Part shown: in pieces, positions 27,955 to 35,358 of the stretch
Position numbering within the stretch: position 1 is the stretch's first letter
Layout of the letters: every line of letters starts with the position of its first letter
NCBI RefSeq assembly: GCF_001580545.1
Contig: NZ_LRBG01000035.1
Span: 310,001-374,000 of the forward strand
DNA length: 64,000 nucleotides
Reading direction: 5' to 3'
DNA from: Paraburkholderia monticola
GTDB taxonomy: Bacteria; Pseudomonadota; Gammaproteobacteria; Burkholderiales; Burkholderiaceae
The notes under the pieces: generated by a model
Told to the model about the DNA's origin: nothing
Seen by the model: the letters and a program-made list of their open reading frames with translations, nothing else
The model's database searches: none
Program-made: the position numbers and the translations under genes

Positions 27955-28839
27955 ATGAGCAACACCAACACCCAGGCAACGGCGATCACCGAAGAAGCGA
28001 CCAGCCGATTCGTTCGAATCACCGAAGATGGCCGTGAGATGCAGATCCACTACAACGACGTGGGGCAGGGCACGGAAACGGTCGTGATGTTGCACGGCTC
28101 GGGACCGGGCGCGACCGGTTGGGCCAACTTCCACCGCAACGTCGAACCGCTCGTCGCGGCGGGCTATCGCGTGATCCTGATGGACTGCCTCGGCTGGGGC
28201 AAGAGCGATCCGATCGTCTGCAAGGCGTCGCGCTCGGAACTGAACGCTCGCTGTCTGAAGGCGCTGCTCGATGCGCTCGATATCGAACGCGTGCATATCA
28301 TCGGCAACTCGATGGGCGGGCATAGCGCGGTCGCATTCGCACTCGCCGAGCCTCGGCGCGTCGGCAAGCTCGTGCTGATGGGCGGCGGCACCGGCGGCCC
28401 GAGCCAGTTCGTGCCGATGCCGACCGAAGGCATCAAGCTGCTGCAAGGGCTGTACCGCAACCCGACCATCGAGAACCTGCAGCGCATGATGAGCGTCTTC
28501 GTGTTCGACTCGAAGGCGTTGACCGAAGACCTGATGCAGGCGCGGCTTGCGAACATGCTGGCTCGTCGCGATCACCTCGAGAACTTCGTCGCGAGCCTCG
28601 CCGCGAATCCGAAGCAGTTCAACGACTTCGGCCCGCGCCTTGGGGAGGTGGCCGCGCCGACGCTCGTGATCTGGGGGCGCGACGATCGTTTCGTGCCGAT
28701 GGACGTGGGCCTGCGTCTCGTCGCCGGGATGCCGAATGCGGACATGCATATCTTCACGCGTTGCGGGCACTGGGCGCAGTGGGAGCATGCGGAGAAGTTC
28801 AACCGCATGGTGGTCGAGTTCCTGGGCCGCGAGGAGTAA
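27955..28839 (+). CDS. mhpC: 2-hydroxy-6-oxonona-2,4-dienedioate hydrolase
   Basis: 294-residue alpha/beta-fold C-C hydrolase acting on the ring-cleavage product from MhpB to release succinate and 2-hydroxypentadienoate. The nucleophile is S119 in GNSMGGHS, with oxyanion region HGSGPGATGWANF, acid WGRDDRFVP and base CGHWAQWEH. It closes the operon after mhpT, unlike E. coli where it lies between mhpB and mhpD. It is convergent with the LacI-type gene, 42 bp away. Confidence 0.95.
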   Translation: MSNTNTQATAITEEATSRFVRITEDGREMQIHYNDVGQGTETVVMLHGSGPGATGWANFHRNVEPLVAAGYRVILMDCLGWGKSDPIVCKASRSELNARCLKALLDALDIERVHIIGNSMGGHSAVAFALAEPRRVGKLVLMGGGTGGPSQFVPMPTEGIKLLQGLYRNPTIENLQRMMSVFVFDSKALTEDLMQARLANMLARRDHLENFVASLAANPKQFNDFGPRLGEVAAPTLVIWGRDDRFVPMDVGLRLVAGMPNADMHIFTRCGHWAQWEHAEKFNRMVVEFLGREE

Positions 28840-28881
28840 GCAGGGTTGTGCCTGCGGGGGACCGGCGCGCCGGTCGCCCTG

Positions 28882-29949
28882 TCAGGTTTGGGTGGGACTC
28901 GCTTTCTTGCGCGTCCGGGCATCGGCACCCGACGCATCATCCGCCGGCTCCGCCACCCCTCGCCGAACCGTGGACTCCCGCACGACCAGATGCGGATCGA
29001 GCATCGAATAACCCGCACCTTCTTCGCTCTTGCCGTGCAGTTCGTTGATCAGCTTCGTCATGGCGAGCTCGCCCATCTTCTCGCTCTGAAAGTCGACCGA
29101 CGTCAGCGCCGGCGACGCGTACTCGCCGTACGGCACGTTATCGAAACCAGCGACCGAGACGTCGTGCGGCAACGAGAAACCCAGCTCGCGCGCTTCCTTG
29201 ATGAAGCCGAGCGCGATCAGGTCGTTGTAGCAGATCACGGCGTCCGGCCGTTTGGGGCCGAGCATCAGGCCCGAGCACGCACGCTCGCCGGCCGGGGCCG
29301 ACGGGCTCTCTGTTTCGTGAATGTCGAGTGGCAGGCCGTGTTCGTCGAGGCAGTTGCGAATGCCGCGAATCCGCTCGTCGTTCCAGCGTGAGCGGCCAAA
29401 GCCCAGATATGCGATGCGCTTGTGGCCGAGTTTGACCAGATGGTTCGCGAGCATGTAGCCGGCGAGGCAGCTGTCGGTGCCGACACTCGAAATCGAAAAG
29501 CGCGCGCTGCGCCCGAACAGGACGACCGGCTTGCCAAGATCGAGCAGCCATTGCACCGATTCGTCGGGCATGCGCGAGCTGACGATCATGCCGTCGACGC
29601 GTTGTGCGAGCGACTCGATCAGCGTTTTTTCGCGCTCCTGGCTCTCTTCGGTATCGACGAGCAGCAGCGTGTAATCGTGCTGAAGGGCGACGCGATTCGC
29701 ACCCTTCACGATGTTGGTGAAATGCGGATTGCGGATGTCGAGAATGGCGAGACCGATGGTATGCGTGCGCCCGGTGATCATCGAACGGGCGAGCGGATTC
29801 GAACGGTAGCCGAGCTGCTCGACCGCCTCCTTGAGCCGCGCCTCGACGGCCGGAGTGAAGCGCTGGGTCCCATTCATGTACTTCGAGACGGTCGCGACCG
29901 ATACGCCTGCTGCAGCGGCGACGTCGCGAATGGTGGCACCCTTCTTCAT
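28882..29949 (-). CDS. LacI-family transcriptional regulator
   Basis: 355 residues: N-terminal LacI helix-turn-helix and hinge (ATIRDVAAAAGVSVATVSKYMNG at 5-27, then RSNPLARSMITGRTHTIGL), followed by a periplasmic-binding-protein-like sugar sensor (LAILDIRNPHFTNIVKGANR, VDGMIVSSRMPDESVQ, FDNVPYGEYASPALTSV). It is likely a repressor relieved by a sugar or sugar acid. It lies 125 bp downstream of the epimerase gene on the same strand. A consensus-like LacI operator overlaps the predicted SDR/MFS promoter at 32514, the probable target. The C-terminus (TRKKASPTQT) is basic. Confidence 0.94.
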   Translation of the reverse strand: MKKGATIRDVAAAAGVSVATVSKYMNGTQRFTPAVEARLKEAVEQLGYRSNPLARSMITGRTHTIGLAILDIRNPHFTNIVKGANRVALQHDYTLLLVDTEESQEREKTLIESLAQRVDGMIVSSRMPDESVQWLLDLGKPVVLFGRSARFSISSVGTDSCLAGYMLANHLVKLGHKRIAYLGFGRSRWNDERIRGIRNCLDEHGLPLDIHETESPSAPAGERACSGLMLGPKRPDAVICYNDLIALGFIKEARELGFSLPHDVSVAGFDNVPYGEYASPALTSVDFQSEKMGELAMTKLINELHGKSEEGAGYSMLDPHLVVRESTVRRGVAEPADDASGADARTRKKASPTQT

Positions 29950-29992
29950 CGGCGGAGCATGGCCTTTTTGAATGATCTGTCGATCATATCGG

Positions 29993-30010
29993 TTATCGCA
30001 ATAGCGGTAA
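29993..30010. promoter_or_regulatory. Imperfect palindrome upstream of the LacI-type gene
   Basis: TTATCGC (29993-29999) and GCGGTAA (30004-30010) flank AATA. Six of seven positions pair. It sits 44-61 bp upstream of the regulator start codon, a reasonable autoregulatory site, although it differs from the AACGTT-type operator at 32514. Confidence 0.3.
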
Positions 30011-30074
30011 AGGCGAGCGCCTTGCGGGGCGTGTGAGCGGCGCTCAGTGCATGCCTCGCGGCAATCGTTTGCGC

Positions 30075-30968
30075 TTAGCGCAATTGCAGATGCATGTCGA
30101 AGGTCGCCGGCGTGTTCGGCAGCGCGATGTGATGAGCCGGGTCGAGTCGCCCCGCAAGGTGGGTGCACGGTTCGACGCACAGAAAGCGCTCGCCGGCGCG
30201 GTGATGAACCACCACGTGATCTGCTTGCGAGCTCGTCAGTGTGATTTGTCGACCTGTGTCCGGATAGTCGATCACTGCTCGCGCGGGCGCTTCGGTTTCG
30301 CAGAACCATGTGAAGGTTTCGCTCGGTAGCGCGTCGGGTTTCAGCTCGACGTGCAACTCGCCCGCGAGACTTTCGCGGTGTCGTGGCAGGCCATCGCTGG
30401 TTTCGTCCGCATGCCATCGCGCCGTGGCTCGCGTGGTTGCGCTGACGGTGCCGTTCAGCGCGAAGTACGGATGAAACCCGACGCCCAACGGCATCGGCTC
30501 GCACGATTCGTTGAGCACGGTGAGCGTCAACGCGATGCCGTCAGCGTGTAGATCGAACGTCAAATGCGCGCGATAGCGCCACGGCCAAGCGCTCGTGGCG
30601 TCGAACGCATGTGTCATCGTGCAACGCGTGGCCGATGCGCTTTCGACCTGCCATGCCGAGCGCAAACCCCAGCCATGCAGGAAAGCCGAGGTGTCGGGCG
30701 CGGCGAGTTCGAGCGCCGCATCGCGCCACGCGAGCGTATTGCGCGCGAACCTGTTCGTGAACGGCAGCATCGGAAAACAGCCCGCGCGTTGCCAGCGCTG
30801 CAACGCGAAGCCGCGCGGTTCGACGGGAACGAGGTAGTCGAATGGCGCGGCGTCGGCGCAGTGGCGGCGCAGACCGCCGATTCGCGCGCCGAGTGACGGA
30901 AGCAATTGGGCTTCGATTTCGCCGCAACGCAGCGTCACGACAGCGGTGTTGGCGCTGCCGAGCGACAT
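30075..30968 (-). CDS. Aldose 1-epimerase family protein
   Basis: 297 residues of the galactose mutarotase-like fold. The conserved parts are LPSLGARIGGLR, GCFPMLPFTNRFA (substrate arginine/asparagine region), HGWGLRSAWQV (histidine), VGFHPYFAL (catalytic-type His/Pro) and FLCVEPCTH (Glu). It would interconvert alpha and beta anomers or recognise a sugar acid lactone. Its ATG overlaps the enolase-superfamily stop by one base (TGATG), so it is coupled to sugar-acid dehydration. Confidence 0.9.
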   Translation of the reverse strand: MSLGSANTAVVTLRCGEIEAQLLPSLGARIGGLRRHCADAAPFDYLVPVEPRGFALQRWQRAGCFPMLPFTNRFARNTLAWRDAALELAAPDTSAFLHGWGLRSAWQVESASATRCTMTHAFDATSAWPWRYRAHLTFDLHADGIALTLTVLNESCEPMPLGVGFHPYFALNGTVSATTRATARWHADETSDGLPRHRESLAGELHVELKPDALPSETFTWFCETEAPARAVIDYPDTGRQITLTSSQADHVVVHHRAGERFLCVEPCTHLAGRLDPAHHIALPNTPATFDMHLQLR

Positions 30969-32239
30969 CAATAACGCGGCTTCTTCGCGATCCATTCCGG
31001 ACGCAGCTTGCGCATTTGCGCGGCGTCGTTGCGCTGCGTAATGCCGCATTCCAGGTAGCGCTCGTGCAGCGCGCGCAGCGCGTCGCGATCGAGTTCGACA
31101 CCGAGCCCCGGCGCGTCGGTCACCGTCACGCAGCCGCCTTCGATGTTGATCTTGCCGCCCTTCAGCACCTCGTCGTCTTGCCACGGGTAGTGCGTGTCGC
31201 ACGCGTACGTGAGGTTCGGCACCGCCGCCGCCAGATGCGACATCGCCATCAGACTGATGCCGAGGTGCGAGTTCGAATGCATCGACAGGCCGAGGCCGAA
31301 TGTGTCGCACATCGCGGCGAGCGTTTGTGTCGCGCGCAAACCGCCCCAGTAGTGATGGTCCGACAGCACGATCTGTACGCCATTCAGCGCGACGTTGCGG
31401 CGGAACTCGTCCATGCCGGTGACGACCATGTTGGTCGCGAGCGGCAGGCCCGTCGCGCGGTGCAACTGGGCCATGCCTTCGAGGCCCGGCGTCGGATCTT
31501 CGTAGTATTCGAGATCGCCCTCGAGTTCCCTCGCAATTCTGATGGAGGTGTCGAGCGACCAGTTCGCGTTCGGATCGATTCGCAAAGGATGATTCGGGAA
31601 TGCGCGCTTGAGCGCCTTCAGGCTCGCCACCTCGACATCCGGTTCGAGCGCGCCAGCCTTCAGCTTGATGCTGCCGAAGCCGTAACGATCGATCATCGTG
31701 CGTGCCTGCCCGACGATCTGCTCCGGCGTTAGCACCTCACCCCAACTGTCGGGACGATACGAAGGATCGACGTCGCTGGCGAACTTGAAGAACAGGTACG
31801 CCGAAAACGGCACCTGGCGACGTACGGCGCCGCCGAGCAACTCGTGCAGCGGTACGCCGAGCGAGCGGGCCTGCAGATCGAGCAGCGCGACTTCGAACGC
31901 GCCGAACAGCTTCTGCTCGGCCTTGTCGAGTTGCGAGCCCGGCGCGAGATCGATTTCGACCGCGTTGGCGGGCGCCGCGCCCGACGACTGCGCCGCGTGT
32001 ACCGCGCGCGCCGCGCCGTTCAGATCGAACGGGCTGAGTCCGACGAGGTGGTCCTTCACCTGCAGCAGGCCGTCGAGCACCGGTTTGTCGCCGTAGGTTT
32101 CGCCGAGGCCGATCAGGCCGTTGTCGGCCTCGATCTCGATGATCGAGCGCAGCGCGAAGGGTTCGTGCACGCCGCTCGCGTTCAGAAGCGGCGGGTCGCT
32201 GATGGCGATGGGCGTGACGCGGACGGAAACGATCTTCAT
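30968..32239 (-). CDS. Enolase-superfamily sugar acid dehydratase (glucarate dehydratase-like)
   Basis: 423 residues from ATG 32239, with AAGGAA upstream. Glucarate-dehydratase-type catalytic groups are visible: K192-L-K194 in SIKLKAG, metal ligands D222 (IDPNANW) and E247 (YYEDP), a D294 block (SDHHYWGG), and H321 in SMHSNSHLG. The reaction is abstraction of a proton alpha to a carboxylate and loss of water to a 2-keto-3-deoxy acid. It differs from the gudD at 44943 in several active-site neighbours (HSNSHLG versus HSNNHFD), so its substrate may be another aldarate or aldonate. It starts the operon that continues with the epimerase and LacI-type genes. Confidence 0.88.
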   Translation of the reverse strand: MKIVSVRVTPIAISDPPLLNASGVHEPFALRSIIEIEADNGLIGLGETYGDKPVLDGLLQVKDHLVGLSPFDLNGAARAVHAAQSSGAAPANAVEIDLAPGSQLDKAEQKLFGAFEVALLDLQARSLGVPLHELLGGAVRRQVPFSAYLFFKFASDVDPSYRPDSWGEVLTPEQIVGQARTMIDRYGFGSIKLKAGALEPDVEVASLKALKRAFPNHPLRIDPNANWSLDTSIRIARELEGDLEYYEDPTPGLEGMAQLHRATGLPLATNMVVTGMDEFRRNVALNGVQIVLSDHHYWGGLRATQTLAAMCDTFGLGLSMHSNSHLGISLMAMSHLAAAVPNLTYACDTHYPWQDDEVLKGGKINIEGGCVTVTDAPGLGVELDRDALRALHERYLECGITQRNDAAQMRKLRPEWIAKKPRY

Positions 32240-32299
32240 GGGTACGGGTTCCTTCATCGATGAGCGGCGCGAATGCTGTCGGCTGCTGGGAGGATAACG

Positions 32300-32335
32300 A
32301 TTTCGCATTCTAGCGAAATGAGCGTGGCACGTAAA
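32300..32335 (-). promoter_or_regulatory. Promoter with palindrome for the enolase-epimerase operon
   Basis: On the minus strand TTTACG (32335-32330), 17 bp, and TAGAAT (32312-32307) form a sigma70-like promoter. The -10 is framed by a perfect 7-bp inverted repeat, ATTTCGC (32300-32306) and GCGAAAT (32313-32319). A regulator bound there would block initiation. Confidence 0.45.
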
Positions 32336-32481
32336 TGCGGTCGAGCGGCTGCGGCGTGGGATCGGACGCGGGTGGGAAAAGCCACGGAGCGGCCTTGGGT
32401 TTTGGGTTTGTGAGCCGCTATGCACAAGGGCTCAGCCTGTTTCCCAGTATTTACCCTAAGCGCCCCATGACTGAAAGCTGT

Positions 32482-32527
32482 TTGACTTGTCGCGCTGTTA
32501 TCCTTAAAGTTGAGTAAAACGTTTTCC
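32482..32527 (+). promoter_or_regulatory. SDR/MFS promoter overlapped by a LacI-type operator
   Basis: TTGACT (32482-32487), 17 bp, and TAAAGT (32505-32510) predict a start near 32517. GTAAAACGTTTTCC (32514-32527), with the perfect core AAAACGTTTT and the central CG of LacI/GalR operators, covers that start. This is the classical geometry for repression. Confidence 0.65.
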
Positions 32528-32568
32528 TTCAGCCGCGTTTCTCACGCGGCAACTCAACGGACAGCACT

Positions 32569-33321
32569 ATGCAGATTCAATTCGATTTCAGCGGCAAGGT
32601 CGTGGTGGTGACAGGCGCGAGCGGCGCCATCGGCATGGCGATCGCGAAGCGCTTTCATCGTGCCGGCGCGCACGTGATCGCGGCAGGACGCCGCGCCGAC
32701 GCGCTCGATTCGCTCGCGGCACAACTCGGCGAACGCTGCGAGATCGTGATCGGCGATCTCGCGCTCGCCGAGCATCGGCAGGAGATCCTCGATCGCGCGC
32801 GGCGGCACGGCGGCATCGACATCCTGATCAACAATGCGGGCATGACCCAGACCAAGGTGCCGTCGCTCGATACGAGCCTCGACGACTTCGACCGCATTTT
32901 CAACGTCAACCTGCGCGCGACCTGGGCGCTGAGCCTCGAGGCGATTCGCGACTGGATTGCGCGCGAGTACCGGGGCGTGATCGTCAACGTGTCGTCGCCG
33001 GGGGCGCAGCGCGCGCATCGCAACAACGCGATCTACGACATGACGAAGGGCGGCATCGACGCGCTCACACGCTGCCTCGCGACCGACTTCGGCCGCCACG
33101 GCATTCGCGTCAACGCGATCGCGCCCGCGCAGATTCCGCATTCGCACGTGCGCGAGGTCGATCCCGCGGCCGCGCGCGGCTTGCCGCTGCCGCGTCACGC
33201 GGACCCCGACGAAGCGGCGAGTCCGGTGCTGTTCCTCGCATCGGACGCGGCGTCGTTCATCACGGGCCACGTGCTGCCCGTCGACGGCGGCCTGCTGGCG
33301 CAACTGCGCACGGTTGCCTGA
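32569..33321 (+). CDS. SDR-family oxidoreductase
   Basis: 250 residues with the classical short-chain dehydrogenase plan: TGASGAIGMAIA nucleotide-binding loop near 13-24, NNAG (LINNAGMTQ), serine in NVSSPGAQ, YxxxK in IYDMTKGGID, and a C-terminal HVLPVDGG. It is an NAD(P)-dependent alcohol/ketone oxidoreductase. By position with a sugar acid dehydratase, epimerase and MFS carrier it likely handles a sugar or sugar-acid intermediate. It is first in the operon under the LacI-type operator. Confidence 0.93.
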   Translation: MQIQFDFSGKVVVVTGASGAIGMAIAKRFHRAGAHVIAAGRRADALDSLAAQLGERCEIVIGDLALAEHRQEILDRARRHGGIDILINNAGMTQTKVPSLDTSLDDFDRIFNVNLRATWALSLEAIRDWIAREYRGVIVNVSSPGAQRAHRNNAIYDMTKGGIDALTRCLATDFGRHGIRVNAIAPAQIPHSHVREVDPAAARGLPLPRHADPDEAASPVLFLASDAASFITGHVLPVDGGLLAQLRTVA

Positions 33322-33372
33322 GCATCGACGTAGGGGTCGTAGCAACAGTCAAGCGTCGGCGGCGCGCCGCAG

Positions 33373-33564
33373 GTGCAAGCGCGGCTCGCCGCCGCATTGC
33401 ACTGGCTGGAACCGTACGCGGCTGGCAAACTGCCGCTCCAGGAATTCGTGCGCAGCACGGTGCGCTTCGATGCGCGGCGGGCAGCGGCGCACGTCGAAGG
33501 CTATGCGGGACCGTGGCGGCTCGACCCGGGTTGTGCGGCGCTGGCCGCCGCGCTCGAACCATAA
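33373..33564 (+). pseudogene. Short orphan reading frame, possible gene remnant
   Basis: 63 codons from a GTG between the SDR and MFS genes, with protein-like composition (ARLAAALHWLEPYAAGKLP, then EGYAGPWRLDPGCAALAAALEP). There is no ribosome site, and it reads like the C-terminal end of a longer protein whose front is missing. It is the only content of the 304-base gap at 33322-33625. I do not recognise the parent family. Confidence 0.3.
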
Positions 33565-33625
33565 TCAACGACTCGCACGCTGTTCGCCTGAGCCGCGCAC
33601 GAGGTAGGGAGACACGAGGAAACAC

Positions 33626-34921
33626 ATGACTATCAAGGTAAAAGGACTGCGTTGGTGGATGATCGGGCTGCTCACGCTCGGCACGATCACCAACTATCTC
33701 GCGCGCAGTTCGCTGAGCGTCGCGGCGCCGACGGTGCTGCACAACCTGAACATTTCGACGCACGAATACGGCTGGATCACCGGCGCGTTTCTCGTCATGT
33801 ATCCGATCGGCGCGCCGCTGACCGGCTATCTGATGGATCGCGTGGGCTTGCGCATGGGCTTTCTGCTGTGCGGCGTCGCGTGGTCGCTGATCTGCATGGC
33901 GCATGGCTTCACCTCGGGCTGGGTCGGGCTGTTCCTGCTGCGCGGCCTGCTCGGGCTGGTGGAAGCCTCGTTCATTCCGGGCGGCATGCGCGCGGCCGCG
34001 TACTGGTTCCCGCCGCACGAGCGCGGTACGGCCGCCGGCGTGTTCAACCTCGGCACATCGACCGGCGCGATTCTGGCGCCGCCGCTGATCGCGTGGTCGA
34101 TCCTGCACTACAGCTGGAACGTCGCGTTTCTGATCGTCGGCGGGCTCGGGCTCACGTGGGCCGTGCTGTGGCTGCTGCTGTATCGGCATCCGGATCGTCA
34201 TCCGGCGTTGTCGCAGGAGGAGGCGAACTATATCGGCACGACCCGGGAAGCCGGCTTGCGCGTCGCGGACGGTTCGGGCCCGAAGGTGTTCGAGATCCTC
34301 AAGCAGCGCAATTTCTGGGGCATCGCGTTGCCGCGTTTCTGCGCCGATCCGGTGTGGGGCACGCTGGTCTACTGGATGCCGCTCTATCTGTACCAGGCGC
34401 GCGGCTTCGATCTGAAGGCGATCGCGCTGACCGCGTGGCTGCCGTTCGTCGCGGCCGACCTCGGCTGCATGGTCGGCGGTCCGCTGTCGGCGTGGCTCAA
34501 GCGCCGCTTCGACGTGCCGATCGTCAACGGCAAGCGCATCGCGTTCACGATGGCCGCGTTCCTGATGATCGGCATGGCCGGTGTCGGCTTCGTCCGCAGT
34601 CCGGCGTTGGCGGTGTTCCTGCTGTGCCTCGGCGGCTTCGCGCATCAGACGCTGTCGATCACCGTGATCTCGATGTCGGCCGATCTGTTCCCGCGCCGCG
34701 AAGTCGGCACGGTGACCGGACTGGCCGCGCTCGTCGCGGGGCTCGGCAACTTCGCGTTCACGATGACGATGGGCTGGTTCGTGAGCCGCGTCGGCTATAC
34801 GCCGTTTTTCGTTGCGCTGGGTTTTGGCGATCTGATCGGCGCGACGCTGTTGTGGACGCTCGTGCGCCGTCCGTCGACGACGCCGGCGCAGGAGGTCGTG
34901 GCGCGCGAAGCGCGGGCGTGA
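33626..34921 (+). CDS. MFS transporter, anion:cation symporter type (sugar acid uptake)
   Basis: 431 residues with 12 membrane helices. ACS-subfamily signatures are GTITNYLARSSLSVAAP, ITGAFLVMYPIGAPLTGYLMDRVGLR, FLLRGLLGLVEASFIPGGMRAAAYWFPPHERGTAAGVFNLGTSTGAI. Relatives carry hexuronates, galactonate and glucarate. GGTAGGGAGACACG provides a ribosome site. It lies downstream of the SDR gene and upstream of icd, probably importing the sugar acid handled by the cluster. Confidence 0.92.
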   Translation: MTIKVKGLRWWMIGLLTLGTITNYLARSSLSVAAPTVLHNLNISTHEYGWITGAFLVMYPIGAPLTGYLMDRVGLRMGFLLCGVAWSLICMAHGFTSGWVGLFLLRGLLGLVEASFIPGGMRAAAYWFPPHERGTAAGVFNLGTSTGAILAPPLIAWSILHYSWNVAFLIVGGLGLTWAVLWLLLYRHPDRHPALSQEEANYIGTTREAGLRVADGSGPKVFEILKQRNFWGIALPRFCADPVWGTLVYWMPLYLYQARGFDLKAIALTAWLPFVAADLGCMVGGPLSAWLKRRFDVPIVNGKRIAFTMAAFLMIGMAGVGFVRSPALAVFLLCLGGFAHQTLSITVISMSADLFPRREVGTVTGLAALVAGLGNFAFTMTMGWFVSRVGYTPFFVALGFGDLIGATLLWTLVRRPSTTPAQEVVAREARA

Positions 34922-35358
34922 GACGCCGGCGGCGGCTGAAGTGAGCGGGTGCCTGGCACCTGAGTGGCACCAGCAGTGGCCGCCTCGGCGCAATGTCGGG
35001 GCGGACCATCCTGTTCGGGCGGGACATCAGACACGGCGATTTGCGGCCAATCAATGCGAGCGATTCGCATTTGTCCAAAAATAATATTCCGCAAGTCATC
35101 TATAAGATATCTGTCTTAAGAGCCAGGCAATCGGCCGCAAAGCCTTGTCCGGCGGGACTCGACCCCTTTGAGCGGGGTCTCTGGACCTGTTTGTTTGGCC
35201 ACATTTAGTGGAAAACGCGCATATACTCTCGGTCGTGTCGCAAAACGAAGGTCGCGGGGTTGCGTCGTGCCGAACCGACGCCGTCGCCGCCGCGCCACGA
35301 TTTGCGCTGGCAATGACCGCCAACGCTCTGTCTACCACTTCCTAGCAAAGCATCAATC
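34922..35358. other. Intergenic region upstream of icd
   Basis: 437 bases with no convincing gene. It holds a Fur-box-like inverted repeat (35053-35071), AT-rich stretches at 35071-35110 and 35195-35230 with -10-like TATAAG and TATACT, and a small GC hairpin (35161-35166 with 35174-35179). A long leader or small transcript ahead of icd is possible. Confidence 0.4.
35053..35071. promoter_or_regulatory. Fur-box-like inverted repeat
   Basis: AATGCGA (35053-35059) and TCGCATT (35065-35071) form a perfect 7-bp inverted repeat around GCGAT. The layout resembles Fur boxes of the AATGAGA-N5-TCTCATT form. It lies about 290 bp upstream of icd; which transcript it would control is unclear. Confidence 0.35.
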
